Source: Chrysemys picta bellii
Lineage: Eukaryota > Chordata > Testudines > Emydidae
Direction: 5' to 3'
DNA: 64,000 nt
Assembly (NCBI RefSeq): GCF_011386835.1
Contig: NC_088795.1
Location: 16,597,441 to 16,661,440 of the forward strand
Shown here in pieces: positions 1 through 12,489 of this stretch. A program made the position numbers and the translations under genes. Numbering within the stretch: position 1 is the first letter of the stretch; each line of letters opens with the position of its first letter. A model generated the notes under the pieces. That model was not told the origin of the DNA, did not search any database, and saw only the letters and a list, made by a program, of their open reading frames with translations.

Positions 1-2283
1 AGCATTACACTAACTAACCACAGGGATTGCTTTCTGCAAGCAAACTACCAAACATAGTTTATGTTCTGCATTAGCTGGGCACTCTGAAAAATACTCCAGG
101 AAAGTAGATGCAGGCCGAACTGAGACAGCATCAGTTCAGCAGTGGGTAGGGCTGTCTCCCAGAAATGCAAATGTCAGCATCGCAAACCTGTTTCTTAAAT
201 AGGTGAATTTCAATGGTAACACAAATGATTTTATTATTTAGCATTTACACACCCAGATTCCAACCAACTCAAGCCCTATTGTGCTAAATTATGTACAAAC
301 ACGCAATAAATCTCTGCCCCATGTACCTAATTTCTGAAGTGAAAACTGCATTGTACAATGACTACTGCAAAATTTCTTGTATGTCCACCCTGGTGACTCT
401 GGGACATCTTTTCAGGGCATCTTGTGCACACAATGCAGGCTCTACAATGGGAGCATGACTTTGATGTAAAGGAAGATGATGCTTAGTAGATAATTACACT
501 TTACTCCCTTGACCATCATCTTGTCAGCCATTCCTGCGTCAATATGGAGTTTGCACTGTCAATAAACTAACAGCTCTGACATGGTCTATACTCCCCTGTG
601 CGAGTATTGTAACCTTTCCCACAGCAGACTCAGTTTTGCTCACCATATGGCTAGTTAGCTCTGTCTTAGTCAATAAACGTGTACATCTGAGTGACATGGC
701 TGTTTGTTCTAGATGCCGGTCTGCAATCTTCACCCCCTCATAGAGATTCACAACATCAAATTCTAAGAAAAACAGCAACATGCCATTCAATTGATTCACC
801 TACAATTTTTGCATATTGGTGAGAACATGGATTGTCTCTTTGATTTAGGTCACAATATGTTGTTTAAGGCTAAAACTGGAAAAGCATAACAGTTATCAGG
901 AACAGACATATACAATATATGCTTGCTTTTAATACCTAAACAGCATCTTAGCAAAGTTTATTTCCTTGGCTTCTTGGAGCCTATCCCATTAACAACAACA
1001 TCCTAGATCTCAAACACTGTAATTTTGAATGGTACAAATATTCAAATTTTCCCCCGTTTTGATGCCAAACTGGTCATTTTGCAACAATGACATGAAGAGT
1101 AATGTTTCTGAACTGCAAAATGACCCAGAAGAAAATGTATGGATATTTTTTGTATTAAATTGTGCAGCATTTTTTCCTCATTTACTCATGCAATTTTCCA
1201 AAATGTGACTATCAAATCTCACACTATTTTTTCTGCACTGTAGCTATGATCCAACAATTTCAATTTTAAAAAAAAATCAGCTTCCCCAGAAGACCAGCAA
1301 ATAATAATTACAGTGGTAAGTGAAATTCAAAAAGGATTTGGAGGTTCAGTTCAGATAATTTGTCTGAATCGTATTCAACTTCTTGGCTCTACAAATGGCA
1401 TGAGAGCAGGCTCTTCTGTGAAATTTTGGTGCTTTTATTCTTCTGGTTGGGTCAGAAATATATTGAGAGCAGCTGTTCTCACAGTATTTTTCTTCTTCCA
1501 CATCCTGTCCTGACCAGAATCAGGAAGTACAGAGGTGAATTACATGAAACATAATTTACCAACCTCCTCTCCCTCACATTTTCTGAACCTCAAAAAGGGA
1601 GATTTATTTCCACTTACATTTTAATCAAAAGTTAACATTATTCAAATGATTTTGGACATCCCAAATAATGACCCATTATTTAGTCGAGCAGTATCAATAA
1701 TAATAATTGTATGAACTTTCAGTGTTTTGAAGACACTTCTCTTTTAAGGATGAAATGGCATGTGGAATGCTCCATGTCACATTTGCTGCTGGGTCCTCAC
1801 CTACTCCCCCTCACGTAGTTGCAGGAGTCTCAACTGCATTGATGTTCTGCACAGTTAAAGTAGATATTAAAACCTCCTTCACCTTGCAACTGGATTGCAC
1901 AACTTAAACAAATTGCTTTTGAATTGTGCAACAGCAGAATGAGCATCAGTTCATTAAATAATACCTAATTAGGCCTATGGACTCCAAATTACTTATGTTG
2001 CCCAGTCCAGGCAGAGATTTGTGGGTAATGAATTATCCATGATCTCAAGTAACTACTGCTAACTAGAGCTGAGAGAATAATTTTCAGCAAGAAATTTACT
2101 CAATAAATTTAGCTTTTCCCTGTTCATAGTACATCTGCAAGCACATTTTCTGTGAATGTATATGTTTTCTGAAATTACCGAACAAACTTTTTGGTGTATG
2201 TTTCTCCCCCTCTGTGATTGATAGCAACAGTTTGCCTCAAGTATTCAGGGCTCAATAGTTGAAAATTCAAGCTGTGTTGCTTA
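1..2283. other. AT-rich DNA, no gene recognised
   Basis: This stretch is unique-looking AT-rich DNA with short chance open frames only. No exon, RNA gene or full repeat was recognised. Near 2064 a segment starting TAGAGCTGAGAGAA resembles the end of a turtle repeat family whose copies elsewhere in this window finish in ACCAGCTCTA, but it is too decayed to delimit. Confidence 0.5.
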
Positions 2284-2423
2284 TGCCTGGTCTAACTGGG
2301 GGAGGGGGAGGTGGCGGGGGGGAGAATCGATCTAAGTTACGCAACTTCAGCTATGTGAATAGCATAGCTGAAGTCAACGTACTTAGATCTACTTACCACG
2401 GTGTCTTCACTGCCACATACCTT
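2284..2423 (-). mobile_element. Truncated Harbinger-type MITE
   Basis: The segment begins TGCCTGGTCT after a TTA trinucleotide and then follows the complete MITE at 63101-63396: AT-rich palindromic arms around TCTAAGTTACGCAACTTCAG, then the CGGTGTCTTCACTGC block. It stops there, so about half of the element is missing. A G-rich expansion lies near its start at 2297-2322. Identity rests on comparison with the two complete copies in this window. Confidence 0.7.
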
Positions 2424-2539
2424 CCTCCTTGGACATCCTATTAACTACGGAAGAGGATGGGGAATGAATCTGAGGATCCTTCCTTGAAGAAGGCTATCTA
2501 TACATATCTGGCCTCAATTACTGTAGTATTTCAGGACCT

Positions 2540-2820
2540 CACAATCTTTAATTTATTTATCCTCACTACACTCCTGAGAGAAATACCATTATTCCCATTT
2601 TATGGATGGGGAACTGAGGCAGAGAGAGACTAAGGCCCAGATCCTCAAAAGGTATTTGGGGGCCTAACTCTGATTTTTACACCATGAGAGTTAGGCGACT
2701 AACTACTGTGGAGGATCTGGGCCCAAGTGACTCAACCAAGGTCACACAGAAAGACTGTGGCAGAGCAAGGAATTGACCCCAAGTCTCCGGCTTGTGCCCT
2801 TACCACTAGACCATTCTCTC
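2540..2820 (-). repeat. MIR-type SINE, split by a nested MITE
   Basis: The stretch reads as the reverse strand of a MIR-like SINE: TATGGATGGGGAACTGAGGC, then AAGGTCACACAGAAAGACTG, then a block ending ACCACTAGACCAT. MIR is an ancient tRNA-derived SINE moved by L2. The copy is interrupted at 2634-2723; removing the insert restores the usual order, so the MIR is the older of the two. Confidence 0.75.
2634..2723. mobile_element. 90-bp palindromic MITE nested in MIR
   Basis: Perfect 13-bp terminal inverted repeats (GGCCCAGATCCTC and its complement) bound a 90-bp insert with a GTTAGGCG-type interior. It is flanked by TAA on the left and CAA on the right, a likely degenerate 3-bp target duplication. 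Related hairpins occur at 25791, 26704, 35148 and as a half copy near 59531. Confidence 0.7.
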
Positions 2821-5800
2821 TCACTTTGGGCTAAAGAAGACTTGAGTCTCATACTGGAAATGTGCAACTTGTATTGGGGCCCACTGAAGTTACAGGAGCA
2901 TAGGGGACAATCTACTCCAGAAGAGAGGACTCTGGTTTTCCTAGCTGTAATGTAACTGTCTATCTTGAGCAAGATGGAGGTTAGCCCTACCAGGAACTAC
3001 TAGCTATTCTCTTCCCACGAAAGGGATATCACCATCAGGAAAGCCTGAGGTAAACTGAGAAAGATGCAGTGGCTGGTTCTGAGTGCAGGGGTGTGTGTGT
3101 GTGTGCGCGCACGCCTAGACTATGGGAATGACATGCAGTAGCTAAGGAGATTGAAAGATGTGCATGAATGTCGCACAAGAGAAAAGGATTCATTTCTCAA
3201 GAGAATCGAATGAGGAAAGAGAGGAAAACAATTACATTAAAAAAGCAAAGCAAGGCCTGAAGTGCTAATAAAATCTAGCCTTTCTAAAACATGAAGTAGC
3301 TTTAGCCAGCAGTGTTGAAGAGAGCTTGTGTGTCACGGCAGCATGCCGAGCACATCAGCACAGGGAGCCATTTGAACGGGTTTCAAGACAGAATATTGAG
3401 TATGGGGGGGCGGGGAATACAATAAACAGCAAACAAAATTAAAAACAACAATAGGCTATGTCCTTTAAATGACTCACACAGCCTCAACTGCAGCTGAAGT
3501 ACAGTATGTGCGAAGGCAGTAGGCTTTCACTGAGCAGCACATTTTCCTAAAGCACTTTCTAGTCCTAGCCAGTTGCCTAAAAGCTACAGTCAGAGCTCAG
3601 AACATCTGTGTTTATTTTGCATGACAAACTTGTTCCTCTGCTTGACAAAACGCACGCTGATTTGGGACTTAGGGTTTGTGGCTCTTCTATAGGGCCGGGC
3701 TAGAGCTCGGGCGGCTGGCCATTGTACCGCTATATAATACATATTACATGATTTCATCCATGTTTAATGACAAATGTGCTATATTTTTAATCTTTATAGC
3801 TTTAGTGTGTGCAAGTGGCTTTAATAATTGGTGCTGTGATGCTGGTTACTTCCCAGAATGACCCTGCAAAATTGCTGGGTTTTTCAGCCCTCAGTTGTGC
3901 AGGTTGTAAATTATAGAAGTTGGTTAGTAATAAGCTTGGCACCTTCTCCGTGCTCTTTGGAGATGCCAACCTGTAGCAATAATAAGAGAGAGATGCTGGC
4001 AAAAATTCACACTGAGGCTTTCATCAGCTGTCCGCATATCCTCGGTGAGCAAATCAGAGACGAGAAGAGTCCAAGAGATATCAGTGTAGGTGTAATGGGG
4101 TTGTACGATGTCTTTGAGTCACTCATTACTTTACCTTTGTTGTTCAAGGCCCATTGAGAGTTACAAATTCTAACGGTAACGGTTTTTCTAGCGTTGCAAT
4201 GTGTAGAGTCATCACTGCAGCTCAGTTTTATGTCCTCACAGCACCGCTGTGCTATTTTGGTGTCTTTAATGAGGTTGTATTGAAAAATCACTCCAAGACG
4301 AAACGTCAGTGGTGGTTTGTTGTGTAGCATATAATACTTAGGGTGTATCTATCTGTTAGCCTAATCCCTCTGTGATATTCCAATATTGCTCCCTCTGGCC
4401 TTGGACAGGCAGTTCCTTTGGAACGGCCAGAAACTTGGCTGCTCTTATGCAATCTGGTAAATTCCCATGTTCCTCCTTTGAGACTGCATTTCTCCATTTC
4501 AGTGTCCAGAAAATGTCTCGTGCAAGGCCATTTGGGTAAAAATGTGTTTTTCTCTTAATTTATGATAAATTACAGCCTGTAAATATAATCGAGTTAAATT
4601 ATCTATTTTAAGGATGGATTCTTATATCTTTACACTGGTTGAAGGGTACCTTATTCAACTGAAGTCAGTGGGACCACTTGTGAAGTAAGGGCTTCTCAGT
4701 GTTGTTAAGGGTATCAGAATTGGCACTGGATTATGAGTTATGTGCTGATTTGCTTTAGATTTACACCTGGTAAATTCAAGCAGAAAAGTCTACGGGAGCC
4801 TGAAAATGACTGTTGGTTATTATATTTTAATTATTTTTTTACTCAATTTATTAGAAACAATTGAGCACCTTGCCTTCGGGACAGATGTATTGTTTTATAT
4901 GAAGAGGACATATGTGCTGTCAAATTCCAGATGTCTCAAGACCAAGCTATGCTCTGCCTAATGGCAAAGTGTGGAGAAAACAGATGAGGTTAAGGTATTC
5001 CAAATTAACAGCAGACATTCAGAAATGGTTGATGAGTCAGACAGTAAAACAAGACCTCCTCATCCTACCTAGAGATGAGGTTATAAAGGCATCTGTAAGG
5101 CCATCCAAGCAGTAGAATCCTTAATGTCTGTCACTTCATTAGGGAATCCTCAGAGGCATTCCTTTCAGGACTCTATGTCCTCTCTTAACTGTAAGAGTCA
5201 CAAAGGACACGTACTGTGTATATTAATCAAGATTTAATTTCACCAGAGGCAGGCAGACAGAGCCTGAAAAGGGGAAAACGCTAGAGAAAGAAGTTGCTGA
5301 ATTGGGAGTGGGGGTGGTAAATCTATCTTTCAGCTTGTTTTAGGAGAAACAAAACTTATTTCCGTAGCCCTCTTTTATAGAAAGAAAGACCTCATTTGTG
5401 AACCATGATGGGATTCAGATTTCCAAGCTCTATTCTGGTGACAAGCTGTATACGGTCGGTGAGATTACTGGGGACATGATATAAGCCACTGCACGGGTGA
5501 TTGTAGAAACCAATATTTTAAAACGTTAAAATATTAATTTAAACTCCAACACAAATAAAACATTAAGAACTGAAAGTTATTGCGGTTCGATGGCTGTTTG
5601 GTTGCCCGCATGTAATAGGCTGGCGTCTTGGCCAAGTTTCTGATAGGCAGGTGCCCAAATGCAATTGGCACTGATTTGTTGGTAGTTTCACTAGAAAAAA
5701 ACAGAGACTTAATGCATCATTTCCACTTGCAGGGGTGGTCCTTACAGAACCGAGCTGAGGCATATTTTGAGGGCTGCATGAGGTTGAGGAAGTTTTCACA

Positions 5801-6180
5801 GCAACCCTCTGTACGAGGCTTATTCTGGCTGATAAACGCAGTATTTTGGTCTCTCAGCCTGTCCATTCAGAATGTTTCATGAGCAATAATTACACTTTTA
5901 AAAAATAATTAGCATTAGAGAAAATGCCAAATGAAATAGTGCTTTCTTACAATGTATTTTAACCTTATTCATGCAGTAGCAGTAATCAATGGTATGAGGA
6001 TTTTAAATACAAAATTCTTATTATGTATAAGCTTGTGCAAAGAGATGCAGAGTGCAGTTCTTCCCAGTACAACAGAAGAGTTACAGACAACACATTGATT
6101 TCTTAGGCTTCAAACAGATCCTATTTTTCACCCTTGGAATTATTGTGTGTAGTTCTGTGCTCTTAATGTAGTCTTTACAA
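2821..6180. other. Unique non-coding DNA
   Basis: No gene was recognised. A half palindromic MITE may lie near 4620-4690 (CAACTGAAGTCAGTGGGACC). Two sub-stretches, 3690-3860 and 5510-5935, are free of recognisable repeats and rich in homeobox-like ATTA motifs; see findings. The short open frames here have no protein family I recognise. Confidence 0.45.
3091..3113. repeat. (GT)n microsatellite
   Basis: A simple GT tract passing into GCGCGC. It is a short alternating purine-pyrimidine run and is probably neutral. Confidence 0.9.
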
Positions 6181-6300
6181 TATTTGTAGTATTATTATTT
6201 ACCAATTATTTTACAGGGTCTCAAATGAGGGTCAAAGCGCCATTGTGCCTGATGTTGTACAAACAGGAGTAAAAAGACAGTCCCTGTCCGAGGAAGCTTA
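6181..6300 (-). repeat. L2-like LINE 3' end
   Basis: ATTATTATTTA is followed by GCGCCATTGTGCCTGATG, TTGTACAAACAGGAG and AAAAGACAGTCCCTGTCC. This is the common reptile L2-like 3' end in reverse orientation. Similar reverse copies are at 11080, 27300 and 30590, and forward copies at 24142, 26030 and 47700. Confidence 0.55.
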
Positions 6301-6607
6301 CACACTAGTTGTCTTGTACTACTGCTATCATTCTGCCCTGAACTAGGATCGCATCGCAAACCATATGCTAAGCAACGTCAAACTGTGTTGGTACTTGGAG
6401 GAATGACCCAGAGTGCTGAAGGAAGTGATGGTGGTGATTCAGTAGATAACATTTTGATTTAGTTCTAGCTCAGATAAAATGTTGCTCTACAATCTGAATG
6501 GGTATTCTGCTGCTGGAGACAGTCTTTAATGGAAAATCAAGGTTCTGTGCTACTTTTCCCAAAAGAGCAAGTGTATTATTACCCTGGGAAACTAACCATT
6601 CCAAACA

Positions 6608-6705
6608 AGTACGTCATCAATGCACACTATAAGGAACATTTAGTGGTGCATGAAAGAACGTACACCCCAGCTGGTGCACACTAACGCACCATGTAGACAA
6701 GCCCT
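6608..6705 (-). mobile_element. MITE terminal half
   Basis: It ends CATGTAGACAAGCCCTAA, the GGGCTTGTCTACATG-type terminal sequence of turtle MITEs, and contains internal inverted blocks (GTGCATGAAAG, GGTGCACACTAACGCACC). The left terminus was not found. Confidence 0.45.
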
Positions 6706-7180
6706 AAACAACTTCAGTTCACCTGGGGCTCAGTGTTTATTTTTGGTCGAACACCTAAAGTTTCATGTTAGGTTTCCCCAAAGGGGAAAGTGAGTGAGAA
6801 TGTTCATTCCTCTCCCAGTGAGGCTGGCTGGCTGATTCTTTCCTTTATAATTTGGGTCTTGAGATACCATGGAACTTGTAACAAACATATTGGCAAACCT
6901 GGACCAAGTGTTGGAGTTTGTAATGGAACTGGAAAGCAGGCAAGTTACAAAAGCTTTGCCCAGGCATTATGAAAGGTTTTCACCATTTTTATATCTGCAG
7001 GGTTCTGCTCAAATTCCAATTAGGTAATTACAGTACATTCTGTCTACCTTAAATCCTTCCTACCTTGGATAAGCTAGTCTTTTCCTCTCCCCCAATTATT
7101 GTGCTGAACTGTTGTCTGGTACTGCGGAGCACTCTCCAGAGATTACCCCCTTCAACCTCTGGAGGTGACTGTATGAACTG

Positions 7181-7262
7181 ATTACTATGTAAAACTTGTA
7201 AAGTGCTTTGGGATCCTTCTGGATGAAATATGCTGTGTGAATAGGTCATTATCATGATTCTT
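7181..7262 (+). repeat. LINE 3' tail fragment
   Basis: CTTGTAAAGTGCTTTGGGAT, then TCTGGATGAAATATGCTG, match the conserved 3' tail of vertebrate L2-like LINEs. Only the last 80 bases or so are recognisable. Confidence 0.55.
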
Positions 7263-9140
7263 TTGGATTGTTTATAAGCCGTGACACTAATCAATTGTGA
7301 CCTAAATAAAACCTCATAAAATTTGATTTTTTTCTTACATACCACTTATTAAATCTGCTTACAGCTCACTGGCATTGGCCATCAGGCAATCAGTTCAAAA
7401 TAAATGACAGCTACTCAGTTTAATGAGGGAAAACCTAAAGGTTAACTAAAACACCCCTTCTCTAGCACAACAGAGTAATGACCCCAATGCACTGGTAACA
7501 AAGCCAAAGTTGGTTGCCTCTTATTAAGAATGTACATACAAGTCTTGTGGTGCAGGCAGCATGTTTTCAAATGCCTTTTGGTTTTTATACAAAGTTAAAT
7601 TAAGCTCCTTGCTGTATCTATGTTGATTTAACTATACTACTACAAATCTGTGCCCCCTAGAACTTCATGGCTGTCACTATGCTGTGCATGTTGACCACTT
7701 GGTACTTCTCAGACAGGGAGAACAATATAGATCTTCAAGCTCCAAAAGCACACCTCTTCAGCTACAGGAGAATCTGTTAGCCTAGCTGATAGCAATATAG
7801 GGCCTATGACACATGGAGTTGTTCAGTTTCTATCCATTAGAAAAACTGGAGAGGGGGGAGGGCAGAGAGCCACACGCACGTACACCAATTCATGGCATTA
7901 CATTTATTACCACTTGGATTTTTTTATCCAGTATAATTGGTTAAAATTTAGTCACATGACCAAAAGTAGACCTGTGCCTAAGAAGCCAATCATCATAGTT
8001 GACAATTATCAATGACACTGAAACCACAGGCCAATAAACATGAACAACTTCCATGTTTCTCCCACAAGAGGAACCTACCAACTTCCTCCCTCTGCATCTC
8101 CTACTGGGGTAAGGAGACTTATGGAGGCCTGAAACAGCTCCACTCACATGAGGGGTGTGTGTGGGGTGGGAAGTGGCTCTAAAGTTAGCTGTTTTTCTGT
8201 GCTGAAGTCTCTAGTAATCAGAGGTGGACGGGAACCAAAATACCGGATCTAAACACGCCAGACCGTGTTGCCATTCAGAGTTTGAACTCGCATGTGCATT
8301 CATGGTTAGTCTCCTTGATAGCTTATAAAGATTTAAAGCCAGACTCCAGATTTGGGCTATGCTCAAACTTTGTGAGGTTCAAATTCAGACTCCAGGGCTG
8401 AATGTTGCAGCTCAGGGCCCATCTCTATTTTACCCATAGAGACCACAGTGTGCAAAAGTTTCTCTGCAGATATGTTTATATGCTGAAAACCTCATGCACA
8501 GAAAGTATATAGCAACCAAAGAAACTCTTTAAGGACAATAAACAAATACAGACTCTCCCCAGAGGCAGTAGCAGCAAAACTGCCTCGGGTAACAAGGATT
8601 CCTTTAATTGTGCATATTTCCTCCAGCTTCCAGCAATATTTCATCATCTCAAGAACTCTTGCTACCCGGGGCAATATTTTGCTGCTATAGTTCTCTGAGC
8701 CAGTCAATATATGTATAATACTTTGCTCAGAATATTTACAGTAGCATACAGAAATATCTGACTATTTATTAGCCTGCTAGTAAAGTTTTTGTTCATTTGT
8801 TTTTCCCTTTTGAAAGGCCTTTACTCTGGTAATTTAGAAGTAGATTGTAGCATTTGTCATCCCCATCAGTAGGGGGTGATATGGTGCTCAACTGTCAGAA
8901 GGACGAGGGAGCTTTGGACGGGATTGTGGCTCAATGAGGCACATTCCATCCCTGACTCCAAGGATGCCAGCACAAGACCACCTGCTGCACCTTCCCTGAG
9001 GACTAAATCAATGGGACTACTCACATGTGTAGTGTTTACAGGATTGGGATGTAAATTGTTCTTTTGTCTCATTGCTCACTGGGATGACTAGAGGAAAAAT
9101 ATGAGAAACGGGGGGGAAACTATTGAGGGTAAAGAACTGA
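7263..9140. other. Non-coding DNA, nothing recognised
   Basis: No gene or clear repeat was recognised. The 82-base stretch around 8340-8430 (AGATTTGGGC, TTCAAATTCAGACTCC) has a composition seen in low-copy turtle repeats, but I could not delimit it. Confidence 0.4.
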
Positions 9141-9149
9141 GTTATCCAG

Positions 9150-9432
9150 AAGACGCCAATTCTGTTTTGTGACAATTTTCAAAGTTTCGATATTTTTGTT
9201 CCACACTGGAACATTGCAAATGTTTTTGAAAAATGGGAATTTTATCAAAATGGCTGTTTTCAGAACAAAAAGCTCAGATTTTCAGTTTGGGTGAGGTCTC
9301 TTTCCTTGGTCAGAAATAACCCAAGAAAACCTTCTCGGCGATAACTGAATTGAAACCGATCTATCTCCACAAAACATTTTGGCTTTCATGAAACCATATT
9401 TCATTTTGTCAAATGTTCTGACCAGCTCTAGT
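9150..9432 (-). repeat. Unclassified AT-rich repeat ending ACCAGCTCTA
   Basis: The interior has AAAATTTT-type blocks and the segment ends TGACCAGCTCTAG. The segments at 10447-10590 and 34985-35107 have the same style of interior and the same end. Three copies in 64 kb support a repeat family, but I cannot assign a class. Confidence 0.45.
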
Positions 9433-9902
9433 GAAGAACAAGAAAACTGTGGATACCACGACTAAAGTTTGTTTGTTTTTAAACTCTTTCTTGTGTATAG
9501 TATGAAATATGGTGTCCTCAGCAGTGATTTATCTCTAAATCTTATTTCCAAACAGACCTTTGAGTGGACAATTTTCAGCAAATAATTTATATGACAAATT
9601 TTGCCTCTCTTTCAACTCCCAAATGATCTGCAAACAGGTATGATCTTTACTAAATGATTTGCTATTTGTAATTCAATTAATTTTACGTGAATAATTTTCA
9701 ACCAACTGATCATGAATGGTATTTTTTTTTCATGATTTGCTGTTCATGTATGATTGACCTAAGTCGCATGTATTATTGCTGTTTCCTGGCTGGATTATCT
9801 AAACTCTGTTAAACAGAAGGAATTCCTAAAGAAATCATTGGGTGTTCTGGGAGAAGGTGGAAAGCATTCTAGGAAGACAATTGTAGAAGGTTTTTCAAAT
9901 TT

Positions 9903-9933
9903 TAGGTTTCAGAATGGTAGCCGTGTTAGTCAA
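9903..9933. repeat. Short fragment of GTTAGTCT repeat
   Basis: TTTCAGAATGGTAGCCGTGT followed by TAGTC is the terminal segment of the family found as an inverted pair at 19571-19772 and as a 90-bp insertion at 27396-27485. The rest is absent. Confidence 0.6.
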
Positions 9934-10147
9934 ATTTTAGGACATTTAAAACCTTCTCATTTGCTCTTTTGTACAAGAATATTTTATCTAAGTGCACCCC
10001 AAATTTAATAATACCTGGGTTTCTTCTGAGGGGATAAAAAACAAATTAGTTTTTTGTTGTTAGCAACATTGATAAAGTAGCTGTGTTTGCGTGCAGCACT
10101 ATTTATAAATGGTGCCTGTCACTTATCTTTGTCTATCTTCTGAGCCC

Positions 10148-10218
10148 CAATTCAGCAAAGTGCCCACTTAAGCATGTATCTAACTTTAAGCATGTGAGAA
10201 ATCTCATTCCTATACATC
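10148..10218. mobile_element. Half palindromic MITE
   Basis: CCCCAATTCAGCAAAGTGCC and the ACTTTAAGCATGTGAGAAAT block match the left half of the hairpin at 32745-32872. The element is cut off where the hAT fragment starts at 10219. Confidence 0.5.
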
Positions 10219-10441
10219 AGTGGTTCCCAAACTTGTTCTGCCGCTTGTGCAGGGAAAGCCCCTGGTGGGCCGGGCCAGTTTGTGTACCTGCCGCGTCCGC
10301 AGGTTCGGCCAATCGCGGCTCCCAGTGGCCGCGGTTCACTGCTCCAGGCCAATCGGAGTGCTGGAAGCGGCAGCCAGTACATCCCTCGGCCTGCGCCACT
10401 TCCAGCAGCTCCCATTGGCCTGGAGCAGCGAACCACGGCCA
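10219..10441 (+). mobile_element. Non-autonomous hAT, half of a large hairpin
   Basis: The fragment starts CAGTGGTTCCCAAACTTGTT, a hAT-type terminus. Two GC-rich arms follow (GCTCCAGGCCAATCGGAG paired with GCTCCCATTGGCCTGGAGC). The copy ends abruptly at GGCCACT, so the distal arm and right terminus are missing. Open frames over this segment on both strands reflect the GC-rich palindrome and not a gene. Confidence 0.75.
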
Positions 10442-10446
10442 CTGAA

Positions 10447-10590
10447 ACAAAACAAGAATACATTGATTCCAAATGGAATATCGAAAAATGTCAGGAAAAT
10501 TTCAATTTTCCTGGTGAAAATTTCAATTTTGTGGAAATTGCATTTTCTATCAAAAACCTGTTTTGATGGAGCACTCCCAACCAGCTTGTA
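10447..10590 (-). repeat. Unclassified AT-rich repeat
   Basis: Blocks such as GGAAAATTTCAATTTTCCTG and a closing CAACCAGCTTG match the style of the segments at 9150 and 34985. The family is unassigned. Confidence 0.4.
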
Positions 10591-10600
10591 CCAGCAGACA

Positions 10601-12480
10601 GAACAGAGTGATGGTTTGCAAACAGTGTGGTAGTGCCTAAGTTTTGGGAGGAGGAGGAGGATTTTAGTGTGGTGGGTGGTTTGTTTTTGTTGTTGTCATC
10701 GTCTTGGGGTGGAGTTTTGTTCAGAGAGGATTAGATAACAGAAAGACAAAGGCAGGGAGAGCAAATGTAGAAACTAGAGCTGCTCTGGATTCCTCATTCC
10801 TTATACGATATACTATGTAACATTTTTGTCATATACATGAATTCAAACCGCTTGTCTTCATTTTACCCCCTTCCTGTCACCAACGATTCACCAGAGTAAT
10901 TTACTGAGAGTAATTGCCACAAAATCAATGGTTGGTTATAGATCTACAATTTGTTTTTAAATGGACGCTTCTACAAGCTGAAAAACATCATTCAGATGAA
11001 TGGTCACAAACAAATAAACAGAGGCATAAACATTGTCAAAACACTATTCTTTGGACTTTGGAAAATGTTCATGCAGTGATCACTGTTATTATTAATTATT
11101 ATTTATATTGAGGTAGGACCCAGGAGACCCAATCATGGATTCCATTGTGCCAGACGTACACACACAAAAAAATATCTGTCCAGTTGGTCCCTGTCTCCTC
11201 CCACCACACACACACACACATTATGCTCCCATCCTAAATACAACAAACAAGATTCCTGTAATCTTTACTGGAACCTAAAATCTTCTAATCATATTTGTCT
11301 AGAGAGTTATATATTGAAGCACCAACTGATGTTCCAGACAAATAGACACAACATTTTTTTCTAAGTGAACTAACTGTTCTAATGTTCGCTTTACAAACAA
11401 TCTGTTCCATGTTTGTAAAATAAATTTTACTCCTGATCGAGCCCCACCCTCCAGGGAATTATCTCACTCCTATGAGACGCACTGCATAGTCAGTGCTTGT
11501 ACAAAGTGTTCCCGAAAGGGAAAATATTTCCTTTTGCATTCTGTTGCTCCTGTGCTTTCAACAATGCTGGTAGGAGAGAGGGAGAGGTAAGTGAGACAGC
11601 AAATAAAAGGAAGGACACAGGCCAACAGTTTTTTGGTGGGAAGGGAGACAGAGTTCTGAGATAGATCCTTCTAGCCCCACACTCCCTCCCTGCTGCGCCT
11701 CCAGCAGTATTCACTCCCCTAGCATAAGAGGTGCCTGTGAAGGATTTCACAGCAAAAACCATCTGCTGTGCCCTCATCCTACTGCCCTGTTCCAGTTCTT
11801 GGAAGTTTTGCCCAGCCTGCTGAGGGAGAAGATTCAGCACTCAGTCAATAAGAATCTTTTTAATTCCTGTGGAGAACTGAAGCGGAATAGCTGCTGCTGC
11901 TGAGATGCGCCTGATTCTCAGAGGCCCAACTGAGCTGCATCTGTCTTGGGGCTGCTTTGGGGAATGGCTGAGGGGATCCCCAGAAAGCACTCGCTAGTTA
12001 GCTAAGTTCAGAGAATCCTCTAGGGAAGGAAAGCCCGGGCACTGCACTTTGCTTTGTACAGGACACAAATGCCTGAACTTCAGTGTAAGATCTCTGCGCA
12101 GGGCTGTGTGTTGATGGGAAAAACAGTGCTGCCAACCGCAACTGCTCAAAAAGCATGTGTCAGCTCCCCTCCCGCCAATCATCAAGCGATTTGGGTTTGT
12201 TTTATTGATCCACTGATTTCTGAGCTTCTAGGATTCAGTAAGGTCATATGTTCAAGCTTTCCTTCTCAAGCCCCAGGACTAAAACTATTTTTTTTAAAAA
12301 CAAAAGCTAAAATTCTCACACCTTCACTAGTCTCCAGGAGGTGGGACTTTAAATGAATCCTTAACTATCATGTGACAAAATCAGGAGAGTTCTCAATGGT
12401 GGAAGCAGTCAGCCAGCTGTACCCTTTTCTCTTAAATTCCTGCAGTTGTTTAGGAAAGTACAGGTCTCAGAACTGCTAGG
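10601..12480. other. Non-coding DNA with an L2-like end and a (CA)n tract
   Basis: At 11080-11200 is a reverse L2-like 3' end (ATTATTATTTATATTGAGGT, then CCATTGTGCCAGACGT). A CA tract occupies about 11204-11222. No exon or RNA gene was recognised in the remainder. Confidence 0.45.
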
Positions 12481-12489
12481 AAGACATGC

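Noticed and set aside
10083..10633. ORFs of 77-137 codons on both strands
   Set aside because: They cover a GC-rich hAT hairpin fragment and extend into AT-rich repeat without domain similarity.
11490..11840. 116-codon minus-strand ORF
   Set aside because: No recognisable domain, no splice or promoter context; consistent with chance.
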